15,824 bases of DNA from Jimgerdemannia flammicorona (lineage: Eukaryota > Mucoromycota > Endogonomycetes > Endogonales > Endogonaceae), in the NCBI GenBank assembly GCA_003990745.1, contig RBNI01003461.1, positions 1-15,824 on the forward strand, written 5' to 3'. The translations under genes and the position numbers were made by a program. This document shows, in pieces, positions 1 to 8,430 of the stretch. The notes under the pieces were generated by a model that worked only from the letters and a program-made list of their open reading frames with translations, had not been told where the DNA came from and searched no databases. Within the stretch, counting starts at the first letter, position 1; every line of letters begins with the position of its first letter.

Positions 1-1050
1 CCCCTCTATACTCTCTTAGTTAAAGATCATAAGGTCATTAACTATCTCTACATATCCATTACTCTGTCCACAGATCTCTGCTACTAGGCAGTGATGTTGT
101 CTACTCTGGGGACCCCATCCAACCCACCACTCTGTCAGCAAATCCCCCAACAACCTCTCTCATCTTAACAACTTCTCCTACAAATCCAGCTGTCACCCCT
201 CCTCAAAAACAAAAAACCAATGTCCAGCCAGCCCCACTCATATAGCTAAAACTCATTCTAAAGTGAGCCATTCATTGCCCACCCCACCCACCAATCTAGC
301 TTTCAAATCTTCCCAGTGACCTCTCTCTCCATCTGGTCTCCTCTTTATACTCAGCCTATTCCCCACCACTATCCAAAAGTCTCCCAGAATCTCACACTCT
401 CCCAGCCAATGTTCTGGTGTCTGCACAAATCCCCCAACTTGTCCTACATTATAGCACTCCTCACATTCTAACTGTCCATCATCTACCAGATACCCAGTAT
501 GGAAATTCAATATGATATTCCTCTATAGCATCTGCCACCATACTACCCAGAACTTAGGAGGGATCCACCTCCACACCTCAGCACTCCATGACCAGACTTC
601 TGCCCAATCCCACTCCTCACCAATCCTTACTGCCTGCCAACTACTTGGCCAAAGGTCCTGACCAAGGCCTCACTAACACTCTACTCCATCACTAATATCA
701 AACTCAGCAAGTATAGTACCCCCCAAGAGCAGCCTGTCCCATCTCTATATAGCAGGTTCCCACAGTATCTCCCCCTTATTGCCATACCAGCACAGGCCTA
801 TACAATGTGCTCCATCTACCACCCCCCACCAGAAGCCTTTATATCATAGCCACTGGCTCCCACCCAGGTCTACCAGAGACAGCAAATCTCCTGAGGACCC
901 ATGTGGGGAGAATCTCATCTCTCATACCTTTTGCATCAGTGGCACCCATCTCCCTCTTCTCAGTTCAATAGCCCATTTCAACCACCAAGCTCTCAGGTAG
1001 TGTAGCCTCTTAGAAAAATACACCAGGCCTAGCCCCTCTAGTATATTAGT
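1..1050 (-). pseudogene. LINE copy A: ORF2 C-terminal fragment (thumb/connection and CCHC motif)
   Basis: This corresponds to 15080-15824 of copy B. Shared landmarks on the minus strand are LHYLRAWWLK (LHCLRAWWLK in B) near 1000, and near 410-470 the L1-type C-terminal cysteine motif CX2C-X14-H-X4-C, with CEEC followed by HWLGEC, all four ligands intact. In other L1-like elements this C-terminal motif binds nucleic acid and is needed for retrotransposition. The longest open piece (253-510) ends at a stop. The 1-250 stretch downstream has no recognisable domain and is either the extreme C-terminus or the 3' UTR. This copy keeps TGG at several positions where copy B has stops, so it helps to read the ancestral codons. 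Confidence 0.8.
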
Positions 1051-1110
1051 ATAGTGGGCTGATAGTTTCTTGAAGTCTGAGGTTCTAGTATACTCTAAGT
1101 TGAAGATCAA

Positions 1111-1570
1111 CTATAGTATATACCTGAAGACCTGATGAATCTTCTTGGCTATCCTTATCTCATGTACATCTATGGGAGTAGCATCTTGTATTTCTTGATA
1201 ACTGGTCTGAGAGAATTCCTAGCAGAAGAGGTTTCCTATTTCATACTCCTGCTATATCCAGAGATATTCAGTAGCCATAGTGATCCTTGTTTCCATTTCA
1301 TAGCAATAGAGGATATAATGATAAGGGTCACTAGTACCCAGGTTAAGACTAGGAGTCCTTCTTGTATAGGTCCTCATGGCTCTTCTGATATCTTGAAACA
1401 TCCTTTCCTGGACTGAGGGGCCTTGGTGGTTCCTAGACCTTGAGGTTTGGTGAGCAGCAGATATTTTATTTGTGATAAGTCTTTAGAACTATTTCTGTAA
1501 GCTTTGTTTGGACTACTGCTACTGTGGTTTCTTGATTCTTCTTTTATATTCCTCAAGATGTCTGTCTTAT
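1111..1570 (-). other. Unassigned coding-like segment interrupting LINE copy A
   Basis: On the minus strand one frame is open for about 150 codons apart from two TAG codons. It ends at a TAG (1111-1113) directly before the LINE-derived part. The conceptual protein is charged and has an ordinary amino-acid mix, for example RMFQDIRRAMRTYTRR near its N-terminal half and EIRIAKKIHQVFRYIL at its end. It does not resemble the RT or any other part of LINE copy B. The two internal TAGs could be former CAG or TGG codons, like other stops in the window. It may be a piece of another mobile element, such as a gag-like region, or of a host gene captured by rearrangement. I do not recognise it, and chance openness in CT-rich DNA cannot be excluded. 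Confidence 0.35.
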
Positions 1571-1699
1571 GGTCACAATGACTCATAGTTAGTCATCATT
1601 GCTCATCTTATAGTCTGGGTGAGTTATGCTGTATAATCTTCCTATACTCTAATCTGGAGGTCTTTTATACTGATGTCATCATTCTGAGGTCACTATTAT
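1571..1699. other. Unassigned junction sequence inside LINE copy A
   Basis: This lies between the coding-like insert and the endonuclease-like part. I see no family resemblance to copy B and no ORF, repeat or regulatory motif. The break with the endonuclease lies near 1700, just where the equivalent of the GEDFN motif should begin. Confidence 0.4.
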
Positions 1700-2120
1700 A
1701 CTAGACAGTCAATTCCCACCTCTACCAATGCTCCAGACTCTTGTAGTCCCCCAATCCATTCCACTTTCTCCTCTCTTTCTGCTGGATAATAGTATGACTT
1801 AACAGTTAAAGGTCTCTAGCCTGGCCTCTTCCAAACTCCCCACACCACTCTGCTCTCTCAATATCCAATGTCTCTGATATCTCCCTTATCATTTCTAACC
1901 AGAATACCCACATGCCTATACCATATAGCTATACTACTCTATTCCTTCATCCAGTCCAGAATATCTAAGTCTCTATTATATCTAATATCTTATAGTAGGA
2001 ACAAATCAGCATCCAGTCCCTTCAGCTAGCAGAAGATATTTTGATACCTTACTGCTCCACATAGCCCATTGATATTCAAAGAGAAGGTTCTAGTTGTACT
2101 ATTTATATTGAATAATGTTT
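1700..2120 (-). pseudogene. LINE copy A: AP-endonuclease N-terminal fragment
   Basis: Read on the minus strand, this begins with INSTT then FSLNINGL, equivalent to INSTTNIFSLNVNGL in copy B. It continues through ADLFLL-stop-DIR (copy B: ADLFLLQDVR) and VGILVRNDKGD (copy B: VVILVRKGRGD) to a Trp-Ile-Gly-Gly stretch equivalent to the B helix before the GEDFN motif, where similarity stops. It is the N-terminal half of an L1-type endonuclease, which nicks target DNA to prime reverse transcription. Several stops interrupt it. As in copy B, the position that is Glu in typical L1 endonucleases (QET) is Asp. The catalytic Asp-Asn and SDH motifs are missing because the copy is broken at about 1700. 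Confidence 0.8.
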
Positions 2121-2140
2121 TTGAAGAATAGCTACCCACT

Positions 2141-3220
2141 CTATAATTTCATATTTACTATATTATCAGTAATATCCAAATTTCTCTCTGTCTCAAGCTC
2201 ATCTACCTCACCCTACTGAGTCTCTAATACTTTTAAGATCTTCTGAAAATCTGTATCATCCACAGCTTTGATATCTGTCCAGTACTCCTTACACACTATC
2301 TGCTACTTTATCAGTCTCTTTCTTGAGCCCCACAGATAAGCAGCTCAGTCATTTATAATTACCAGAAGTACTGCCTCTCTTTCATCATTTACCTGATATG
2401 TCTCAGCTTCCAGCAAAGTCACCATTATCTTATCCTGGAGTTTCCACAGCATCTTTACATCTCACAGAATTTCTCTCCAGTATCTCACTAAGTACCCAAA
2501 AGTCCTCCCCCCTAGCTTCTCAGCTATCACATTTGCCAGCATTTTCTATAGCCATTTCTTCTTATCAATGGTCTCCTCCACTCTCTGAACCACTCTCTTC
2601 CCTCCTTTCACCTGCTCTCTCTCTATATTCATCCTTATCAACACATCCCAATTCTCCTCTAGTATATCCTGTAGTTTATCATCCCCTCTAGCCCCTGCTG
2701 ACACTCTATACTGAGGGCACTCCTCCTTGACTATCTCTATATCTTACACTACTATACTCTGTTCTGAGTCTCTGCTCTCCCCCAGGATCACCTTTGGTGC
2801 TTCTCCCTTCTCTCCTGCCTAGGCACTCACCCTTAATCCACTATCTGCAGCAGCAGTCCCCTCCTCTGCCCTCCCTCTCAGCTTAGCCAACAGATCCTTC
2901 TAAATTTACCTCCCCTATGCTCTCTTCCAGACTGCTTGATCCAGCCACATCTTCTTGTTATTTATAATTTCCACAACTATCTTGGTCTCAAACTCTTTTC
3001 AGATCAATCTCCTCCTCTCAATAGCTCCAGTCAGATCCTCCAATATCTCTAATAAATCATTTTCTTCTTCTGACATCTCTTTTACTCTTGAGACCTTATA
3101 CTCTACAGATTCTCATTTGAGGACTGCTGGCCAGTCTCTCACTTTTCCCATATTCTACTTATCTGTCTATAACAATTTCACAGTCATATTTAGTCTTAGT
3201 ACATTTTGTATCTTTTAGTT
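2141..3220 (-). pseudogene. LINE copy A: ORF1 C-terminal two-thirds
   Basis: On the minus strand the clearest match to copy B ORF1 is around 3060-3150: GKVRDWPAVL and EEENDLLEILEDL, against GKERDWPLVL and EEEEDLLETLEEL in B. A KFWK-type helical region follows with lower identity. The frame ends at TAG (2141-2143), at the same place relative to ORF2 as the ORF1 stop of copy B, and the roughly 50-bp spacer after it is also alignable. Between about 2250 and 2900 similarity to B is weak by eye, and the strand is rich in Glu/Asp codons, as in B. The N-terminal glycine-rich part is not seen. Numerous TGA, TAG and TAA codons make it non-functional. Confidence 0.7.
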
Positions 3221-3299
3221 AGTCTTTTCTTGTTATTTCTTGAACATTCTACTATGTTCTGCCATCTTCTACTTACTTAGAAACCTTCTCTTGGTGCCC

Positions 3300-3654
3300 A
3301 GACACTACTAGAACATTCTTGTCTTTTCTTAATACCAAGTATCTTGTCTAAGCTAGTCATAGAACCTTTTGGAACATTGTAGAACTATATTAGTCATCTT
3401 TGCTAAGAACCTATTTCTTAGCATTTCTCTTTCTTTCCAAGATTCTTCTAGATCTTTCTTTCAGATCATATATAAATATCCTTATTCTCTACTTGAATAA
3501 AGCTCAGAATATTTTCTCCCAGAAATCCTTTGAGAACACTTGAATCTTTAAGTATCTCTTTGAATTACTTTAGGTCAACTAGAACTTCCAAATTTAGCCA
3601 CTTTCTCTTAAAGAAACTAAAATCATTATACTTAGTAGTAGTGGTGTCATTACA
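3300..3654 (+). repeat. Probable 5' LTR of the Gypsy element
   Basis: This non-coding stretch lies immediately upstream of the gag start at 3721. It contains a TATATAAA box (3469-3476) followed 20 nt later by an AATAAA signal (3496-3501), the usual order in the U3-R part of an LTR. A plausible LTR end is the CATTACA at about 3648-3654. The left edge is not resolved (somewhere 3220-3330), the terminal TG/CA dinucleotides are not secure, and no second LTR exists in the window for comparison, since the element's 3' half is missing. I did not find a convincing primer-binding site after 3654. Confidence 0.45.
3469..3501 (+). promoter_or_regulatory. TATA box and poly(A) signal inside the probable LTR
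   Basis: TATATAAA at 3469-3476 and AATAAA at 3496-3501, on the plus strand and about 220-250 nt upstream of gag. In Ty3/Gypsy LTRs the TATA box drives the genomic RNA and a nearby polyadenylation signal ends it, so the pair fits. Both motifs are short and AT-rich, so chance matches are possible. Confidence 0.4.
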
Positions 3655-3720
3655 CCTTGCCTTATTAAAAAACCTCATATAAATTCAGAAACTAGTTACA
3701 ACTAGTCACATGAACTCAAA

Positions 3721-4717
3721 ATGAGCTACAAAGAGTCAGCCTACTAGCTAGACCTCTCTGCTACAGAAGAAGCAGGAGGACTGCAAATTGGCATAGAGGA
3801 TATAATCAATGCTATGGCTCACCAAATCCAAGAACTTTAAGTACAACTAGAATAGTAGAAAACAAAAACTGTAAGTATATCATACTCTACCATTATACTA
3901 GTCAGTTTCAAGCTATTCAAGTCAGATACCTTCAATAGTCACCAAGAAGGACTATCTATAGATACATGGACCTTCCAATTGGACCAATACTTCAATGGAA
4001 GAAGACATATAAGTCTAATTTGCTACTACACTCCTCTGAGGAAATGTAGCCATTTGATAGTACAATTACATTATGACTATATCTAGGTATTCATATGCAC
4101 AAGTCAAAGATTGGGAAGCTTTCAAGGAAGCCCCTCATAGGCAGTTCAAGTCTACTAATACTACCAAGCTAGCCAGAGACAAGCTAGCAAACATCAAGCA
4201 ACTCAAGTCTGTATAAGGCTACAATGTATAATTTCTGTTAATCCTACTTGAACTATCAGTGATATCTAAGGATGAAAAGATAGACTGCTATGTCTGAGAT
4301 CTGAAGGGAAATATATAAGTCAAGATTGAGCTAGAAGAGCTACAAAGTCTTGATGAAGCTATAAGAATCACCAATAGATTTGATATCATCACCTTTGGCA
4401 ACTACTTTAAACCAGAACACTACAAGAAGAACTACTTTGAGAACTACCACAGAAATCAACTAAGGACAGTTGGCCCAGTACTAATGGACTTAGATACCAT
4501 GAACAAAAAGAACACCAAGCTCACCTCTGAAGAAAAGAACTGCCTGAAGAAATCTGAAGCCTATTTCTTCTATTACCAAATAGGACATATTGTAACCAAA
4601 TGCCCTAAGAAGACAAGTAAATATTCTAGACCAGTCACTATATTGTCCAAAGATACACCTGTCAACCCTACTACCAGTCAGTCTGAGCTCAAGATCAAGC
4701 TTCACTTGAAGGCCTAG
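3721..4717 (+). pseudogene. Gypsy gag (Retrotrans_gag domain plus zinc knuckle), dead
   Basis: Gag forms the retrotransposon particle and binds its RNA. The chosen start is ATG 3721. Frame 1 carries the N-terminus and TWTFQLDQYFNGR (about 3967-4005), a hallmark of Gypsy-type gag. The reading then moves to frame 2 from about 4000, with DWEAFKEAPHRQFKST, TKLARDKLANIKQLKSV, then SLDEAIRITNRFD near 4350. VLMDLDTMN (near 4480) and KLTSEEKNCLKK lead into a knuckle of spacing CX2CX4HX4C at 4562-4603. The first two cysteines of the knuckle are Tyr (TAT at 4562 and 4571), while His (4586) and the last Cys (4601) remain. At least one frameshift and a dozen stops, mostly at positions that look like former CAG, CAA or TGG, show it is dead. 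Confidence 0.85.
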
Positions 4718-4919
4718 GCCCCTCAATATCAACAGAAGAAGCCATTGATCTTAACCTACACTCAGTCAAATAAGTCACCATTCCAGCCAAGGGCCAAACT
4801 CTGGTGCCTACTAGAATTGCAGTCCAATGTCTAGAAGAAAATTATACCAGAATTGCACTACAATCAGAACTCAGTGTCAAATATCATTTAGATATAGGCA
4901 CTGGTATTATTGACCCAGA

Positions 4920-5590
4920 CTTTTAAGAACAAGTTCAAGTTCTGCTTATCAATTAGAAGGATCAAGACTACACAGTCAAGGAAGGAGACTGAGTCATGCA
5001 AATGATCCTAGAAAAAGCCAGTCAACTCAAGATCATAGAAGTCCAAGAACTCTCTGAAACTAAGTGAGATCAAAAAGGTTTTAGTAGCACTGATCAAGTA
5101 GCAAATCTTAGTAAAAATCAAGCTTAAGTTATACTCATTTTCAAAAGCCTAGTTAAAGAAAAAGAAGTTCAGGTACTCATAGACAGTGGAGCTGCAGAGA
5201 ACTTTATCAATCAGAATCTCATTAAAAGTCTCAAGATTCTCACTAAGTCTGTACCCAAGAACAACAGTATAGTTACTGCAGATGGTACACTATATCCCAT
5301 TGAGTCAATTGCTGCCAAACTATTCATCAAGATCCAGAAATATTGAGAATGAGTAGACTTTGAGATTGCACTACTAGGAGATCATAACCTGATCATAGAA
5401 AAACCCTGACTTATAAAATACAACCCAGATATTGATTGATATAAGAATGAAGTCACCTTACTTCAGAATGAAGCCAACATTACTATTAAGACAGACAAGA
5501 CCACAAGTAAGACCCAGATTACAACACTATCATAGTACAAAAGAGTACTCAAGAAGGCAATGCATGCCTTTATTATAATGGTTTATCCCA
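4920..5590 (+). pseudogene. Gypsy aspartic protease (retropepsin) region, truncated before RT
   Basis: In frame 1 the sequence VQVLIDSGAAENFINQNLI has the retropepsin active-site motif DSGA (5182-5193), typically followed by NFI in fungal Gypsy polyproteins. The domain continues through TADGTLYPIESIAAK (5275-5320) to a flap and C-terminal part, LLGDHNLIIEKP-stop-LIKYNPDID-stop. In relatives the two stops are tryptophans (PWL and DIDW), so TGG became TGA. The protease processes Gag-Pol. About 250 nt of linker (4920-5160) precede it in the same frame. After about 5560 the similarity ends and a minisatellite starts near 5625. The expected RT, RNase H and integrase are absent, so this is a 5' fragment of about 2.3 kb. 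Confidence 0.85.
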
Positions 5591-5624
5591 AGAAACAAGA
5601 TAAGAGACTAGTGCTCCAAACAAG

Positions 5625-5959
5625 TCAATTTGAATCAAATCTGGATTCAATTCATTACATGACAGTTTGATCTGAATCTCAAATCTGAAGTCATCCAAAT
5701 CAACTTGGATTAATCCAAATTACCCCATCCAAATCACTCCTTCTGAATCACCTATCTGAATCACCCTATCCAAACTACTCCATCTGAACCACTCAATCTG
5801 AATTACTCAATCTGAATCACTCAATCTGAATCACTCAATCCAAATCACTCAATCTGAATCCTCCAATTTAAATCCTTCAATTTGAATCCTCCAATTCAAA
5901 TCTTTTGATCCAAATCCTCATCCGAATTCTTCAACTAAATCCTTCAATCTGAATCCTCC
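5625..5959 (+). repeat. Degenerate 14-bp minisatellite, unit near AATCYRAATCACTC
   Basis: From about 5785 to 5959 the unit repeats with a clear 14-bp period (AATCTGAATCACTC and variants ending CCTCC or CTTC). The stretch 5625-5785 holds the same words at less regular spacing. Most units contain either TCTGAA (about ten) or TCCAAA (about six), and one keeps TCCGAA at 5921-5926. No ORF is likely here because the unit is not a multiple of three and has many stops. There is no palindromic spacer-repeat arrangement, so it is not a CRISPR. Confidence 0.85.
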
Positions 5960-5982
5960 ACATGACCCATATGCTAGATATA

Positions 5983-6051
5983 TCCATATATATAATATAC
6001 ATATACATAAATATACATGCAAATATACATACATGCACATATAAATACATA
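5983..6051 (+). repeat. AT-rich TA/CATA microsatellite
   Basis: Runs of TATA, ATAC and ACAT lie directly between the 14-bp minisatellite and the hAT pseudogene. It codes by chance for an Ile/Tyr-rich peptide that I do not regard as real. Confidence 0.7.
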
Positions 6052-6412
6052 TCAACAGATCAGTCTTCAATAGTTCACAGTATCAATGATGCTTCAAGTC
6101 AAATATCCCTGATAGTTCCACACCTTCTACATAATCCTCACTCTGAAATCTGGCAACATTATACTAAGATAGGTGATTATGTTATTTGTAATTATTTGCA
6201 GATAAAAAATTAAGATATACTTATTGATATAACTGACACTTTTGTTTGACATACATATAATACTGTTTTCATCCACTCTCATAAACTGCACCAGCTAGAA
6301 GTTCAAAATGCTTGGTAATATAACTTCAAACATATATCAATACATAAAAGACAAGTACTCTGACAAAATCAAAAAGAACACAGAGACAAATAAAATTAAC
6401 ATCCAAGCTGTG

Positions 6413-6480
6413 GTGAGTATGTTTATCCAATTGTCTGATCATTTCTGTACTAACAACCCCATTTAATCAAAAATATTTAG
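6413..6480 (+). other. Spliceosomal intron in the hAT transposase (68 nt)
   Basis: The donor GTGAGT starts at 6413, there is a perfect TACTAAC branch point at 6448-6454, and the acceptor TTTAG ends at 6480. Removing 68 nt moves the frame from 2 to 1 and joins QAV to SYSLAEFRNWLFHW, which matches the usual continuous hAT sequence. The phase is 0. All three splice signals and the frame agree, so this is a strong call. Confidence 0.85.
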
Positions 6481-6687
6481 TCATACTCTTTGGCAGAATT
6501 TCGAAATTGGCTCTTTCACTGGATTGTGTGCATAGACCAACCATTTACAACCATCAAGAGTGATCAATTGTATAGCATCTTTAGCCTCCTCAAGTATGAT
6601 TTATATTTACCAAGTGCCAATACTATTCACAAAGATATCCTGGAGGCCTATAGGAAGGAGCATAACAATCTCTGTCAGATACTTCAT

Positions 6688-6781
6688 GTAAAATAAGAGT
6701 AGTACTATAACCTTTGCAAGCTAAATTATATATATATTTTTATAAAGAGCTCACCAATTTAACCTCACATTCAATAAGCAG
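6688..6781 (+). other. Probable second hAT intron (94 nt)
   Basis: The donor is GTAAAA at 6688 and the acceptor is GCAG ending at 6781. The frame changes from 1 to 2, giving ...QILH joined to NSAGKILFMINP, which flows into the hAT block ISPNAISFLGITGHW. In relatives a Lys-Ile followed by a TD-type stretch and a Trp stands here, and the Trp codon is TAG in this copy. The splice signals are weaker than in the first intron. Alternative acceptors at 6788 and 6791 would not keep the frame with this donor. Confidence 0.6.
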
Positions 6782-7524
6782 AATTCAGCAGGCAAAATTT
6801 TGTTTATGATCAACCCATAGATATCTCCCAATGCAATTTCATTTCTAGGTATTACTGGTCATTGGATTGACCTCAATTGGCAGCTTAAATCTCTCACTCT
6901 TAACTTCATCAAACTTGCTGGCCCTCATTCTAGAGACAACATCACAGATGCTTTTATTAGTTGTATCCAGGAACTTGGGATCACAACCAAGATAAAAAAG
7001 GGGGGCTTACTATTAGGTTGATATTTTGAGAGAGGTTCTAAAACAAAACAGATTTTATTGGTTATTTATTTTTGCATAAATTTGTCAACTGTATAGATTT
7101 TGGCCATTACAACAGACAATGCCACAAACAACTCAACATTTTTCCAAGTTTTAGCAACTAGCCTCAAATAAGAAAATATGGCCTTCAGTGCAGAAAGCTA
7201 TTATGTATAATACCAGGCCCACATACTGAACCTTATTGTTCAGGACTATCTTACATACATAGAAAAACATCCAAGAGAGGAGGGGCCCTGAGTATAATTT
7301 CCAAGCTTCACAAACTGGTTATATCAGTCTGATCATCCTCACAATAATGAGACAAATTCACTGCACAGTATAGGACAATCAGTTTAGCTCTGAAAGAGCT
7401 TATATTGAATATTTATATATGTTGGAACTCAATATTTGCAATGATCCAGCATGTACTGAGTTTGCTGTGGTATGTATTCTTTTTTCTTTAGTCAGCTGAA
7501 GTAACTTGTTTTAGATAATTGAAG

Positions 7525-7562
7525 TTTTTTTTTTTTTTTTTAAAAAAAAAAAAACAAAAAAA
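7525..7562. repeat. Perfect T17-A13 palindrome followed by CA7
   Basis: Seventeen T (7525-7541) run directly into thirteen A (7542-7554), then C and seven A. The run lies inside the hAT pseudogene between the block with ICWNSIF and the block ending in YNLLIDWLED. It falls where family members are variable and reads as Phe and Lys runs, so it is probably a later expansion or a poly(A)-related insertion. Confidence 0.85.
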
Positions 7563-7969
7563 GCCAATAGATTCAATGGTAGCTGCTGACAAGGAAATAT
7601 GGAGTGAGGCTCTAGGTGAAAGTGAGTGGGACATACTTAGGAATATTATCAGAGTTTTGGAAGTAAGTAGTGATTGCTCTAGCTCTACACTTATTTTGTC
7701 TGCCTCTGCACAATGCAATATCTCACCATATAACTGCCAGTGTTTTGACAATTTTGCAAAGGATATAGTCAAACAAATGACCCCAATAATAAGTACTGCA
7801 ATAGTAGTATATAACCTTCTGATTGACTGGCTAGAGGACAAGCTTGAGGATAGGCTAGAGGGTTGCAGTAATTTACAGTTAAGCTTGAATCAGAGAGATG
7901 CTGTAGAGGTTGCTCTAAGTAAGCTCAGAAAATACTACTCCAAAACAGATATCACCATATACTCAATCA

Positions 7970-8051
7970 GTATATATATGTCAACATATGGCCATTTTCC
8001 CTCCCAAAACAGAGAAACTCTACAAAAACTTACTCTCTTTTCTCTGAACAG
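7970..8051 (+). other. Third hAT intron (82 nt)
   Basis: The donor GTATAT is at 7970, a CT-rich tract runs through 8026-8046, and the acceptor AACAG ends at 8051. Removal joins KTDITIYSI to M-LDPCLKL with a frame change from 1 to 2, matching the usual hAT order of a KYYxKTD motif followed about ten residues later by LDPRLK. Without splicing, 27 unrelated residues and a frameshift would interrupt the block. Confidence 0.75.
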
Positions 8052-8339
8052 TGCTGGACCCATGCTTAAAGCTATAATACTATAAATATCAGGGCTGGGA
8101 GTAGTACTTCATTGAGAGAACCAAGCAGGCTATAATTGAAGTGTACCAGAAAAACTATGTGCTACTGCAAGGTTCGGGCTAAAGTCTGAATGAATATACC
8201 AAGGGATCCCTCCTATCCCACATTTACTTCAGCAGAAAGAGAAAGAGGGAGCCATTAGTGAAAGAGCTGCCGTCAATAGACAAACTTACCATTTACCTTA
8301 TCAGTGACCATGTGATCCTGCTGAAGGGCATAGAGGTGC

Positions 8340-8430
8340 TTAACTGGTAGAAGATGGGTTGTCAGACAGGCATTGGGCCAATTTAACCCACTAATCTAAT
8401 CACTGCTCTACCTACTGGGGCATATAGCTG
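8340..8430 (+). other. Possible fourth intron or deletion scar in the hAT C-terminal region
   Basis: Frame 2 carries DKLTIYLISDHVI and GIEVLNW-stop-K up to about 8353. Frame 1 resumes with HQTDFPSLYGIAWDYL at 8431. In hAT proteins these two blocks are separated by only a few residues, so about 75 nt of non-homologous sequence lies between. A GT donor at 8347 or 8358 and the TATAG ending at 8427 are available, but no pair I tried gives the right phase. Either later indels destroyed it or it is not an intron. Confidence 0.35.

Larger units (their letters stand above)
1..3220 (-). mobile_element. Decayed L1/Tx1-type LINE, copy A, internally rearranged
   Basis: Read on the minus strand, this segment matches in order the ORF1 end, the endonuclease start and the ORF2 C-terminus of the better LINE at 10426-15824, so both belong to one family. 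ORF1-like sequence runs from about 3220 down to a stop at 2141-2143. Endonuclease-like sequence runs from about 2120 to 1700, and the ORF2 C-terminal part from about 1050 to the left edge. The reverse transcriptase is absent, and roughly 1050-1700 does not match the family. There are many in-frame stops and no CpG at all. The right limit is uncertain: protein-level similarity fades between 3220 and 3300, where a probable LTR begins. No target-site duplication or poly(A) tail is visible because the 3' end leaves the window. Confidence 0.85.
3300..5600 (+). mobile_element. 5' fragment of a Ty3/Gypsy LTR retrotransposon
   Basis: The probable LTR, gag and protease lie in canonical order on the plus strand. 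All coding parts are interrupted, CpG is completely absent, and the element stops before the RT. The order LTR-gag-PR with a knuckle and the DSGA...NFI protease signature suits fungal Ty3/Gypsy rather than Copia. Its left neighbour is the ORF1 end of LINE copy A in the opposite orientation. Its right neighbour is a simple repeat that may mark the breakpoint. Confidence 0.8.

Noticed and set aside
2398..3218. Plus-strand open frames rich in Ser and Leu
   Set aside because: They are antisense to the LINE copy A ORF1 remains and reflect CT-rich composition.
5625..5959. CRISPR-like or other spaced repeat array
   Set aside because: The repeats are directly adjacent, degenerate 14-bp units with no unique spacers, in a eukaryotic setting with no associated genes.
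5962..6060. ATG at 5962 as the start of the hAT transposase
   Set aside because: The first 30 codons are translation of an AT microsatellite. Family-like sequence only begins near 6142, so the true start is unknown.
7470..7514. A further 45-nt intron (GTATGT ... TTTTAG) in the hAT gene
   Set aside because: The motifs fit, but the family alignment here is too weak to show that splicing improves the protein, and the adjacent homopolymer blurs the frame.
7488..7841. A 117-codon minus-strand frame across the hAT pseudogene
   Set aside because: It is the shadow of the transposase frame and depends on the poly(A)/poly(T) run for its Lys/Phe stretch.
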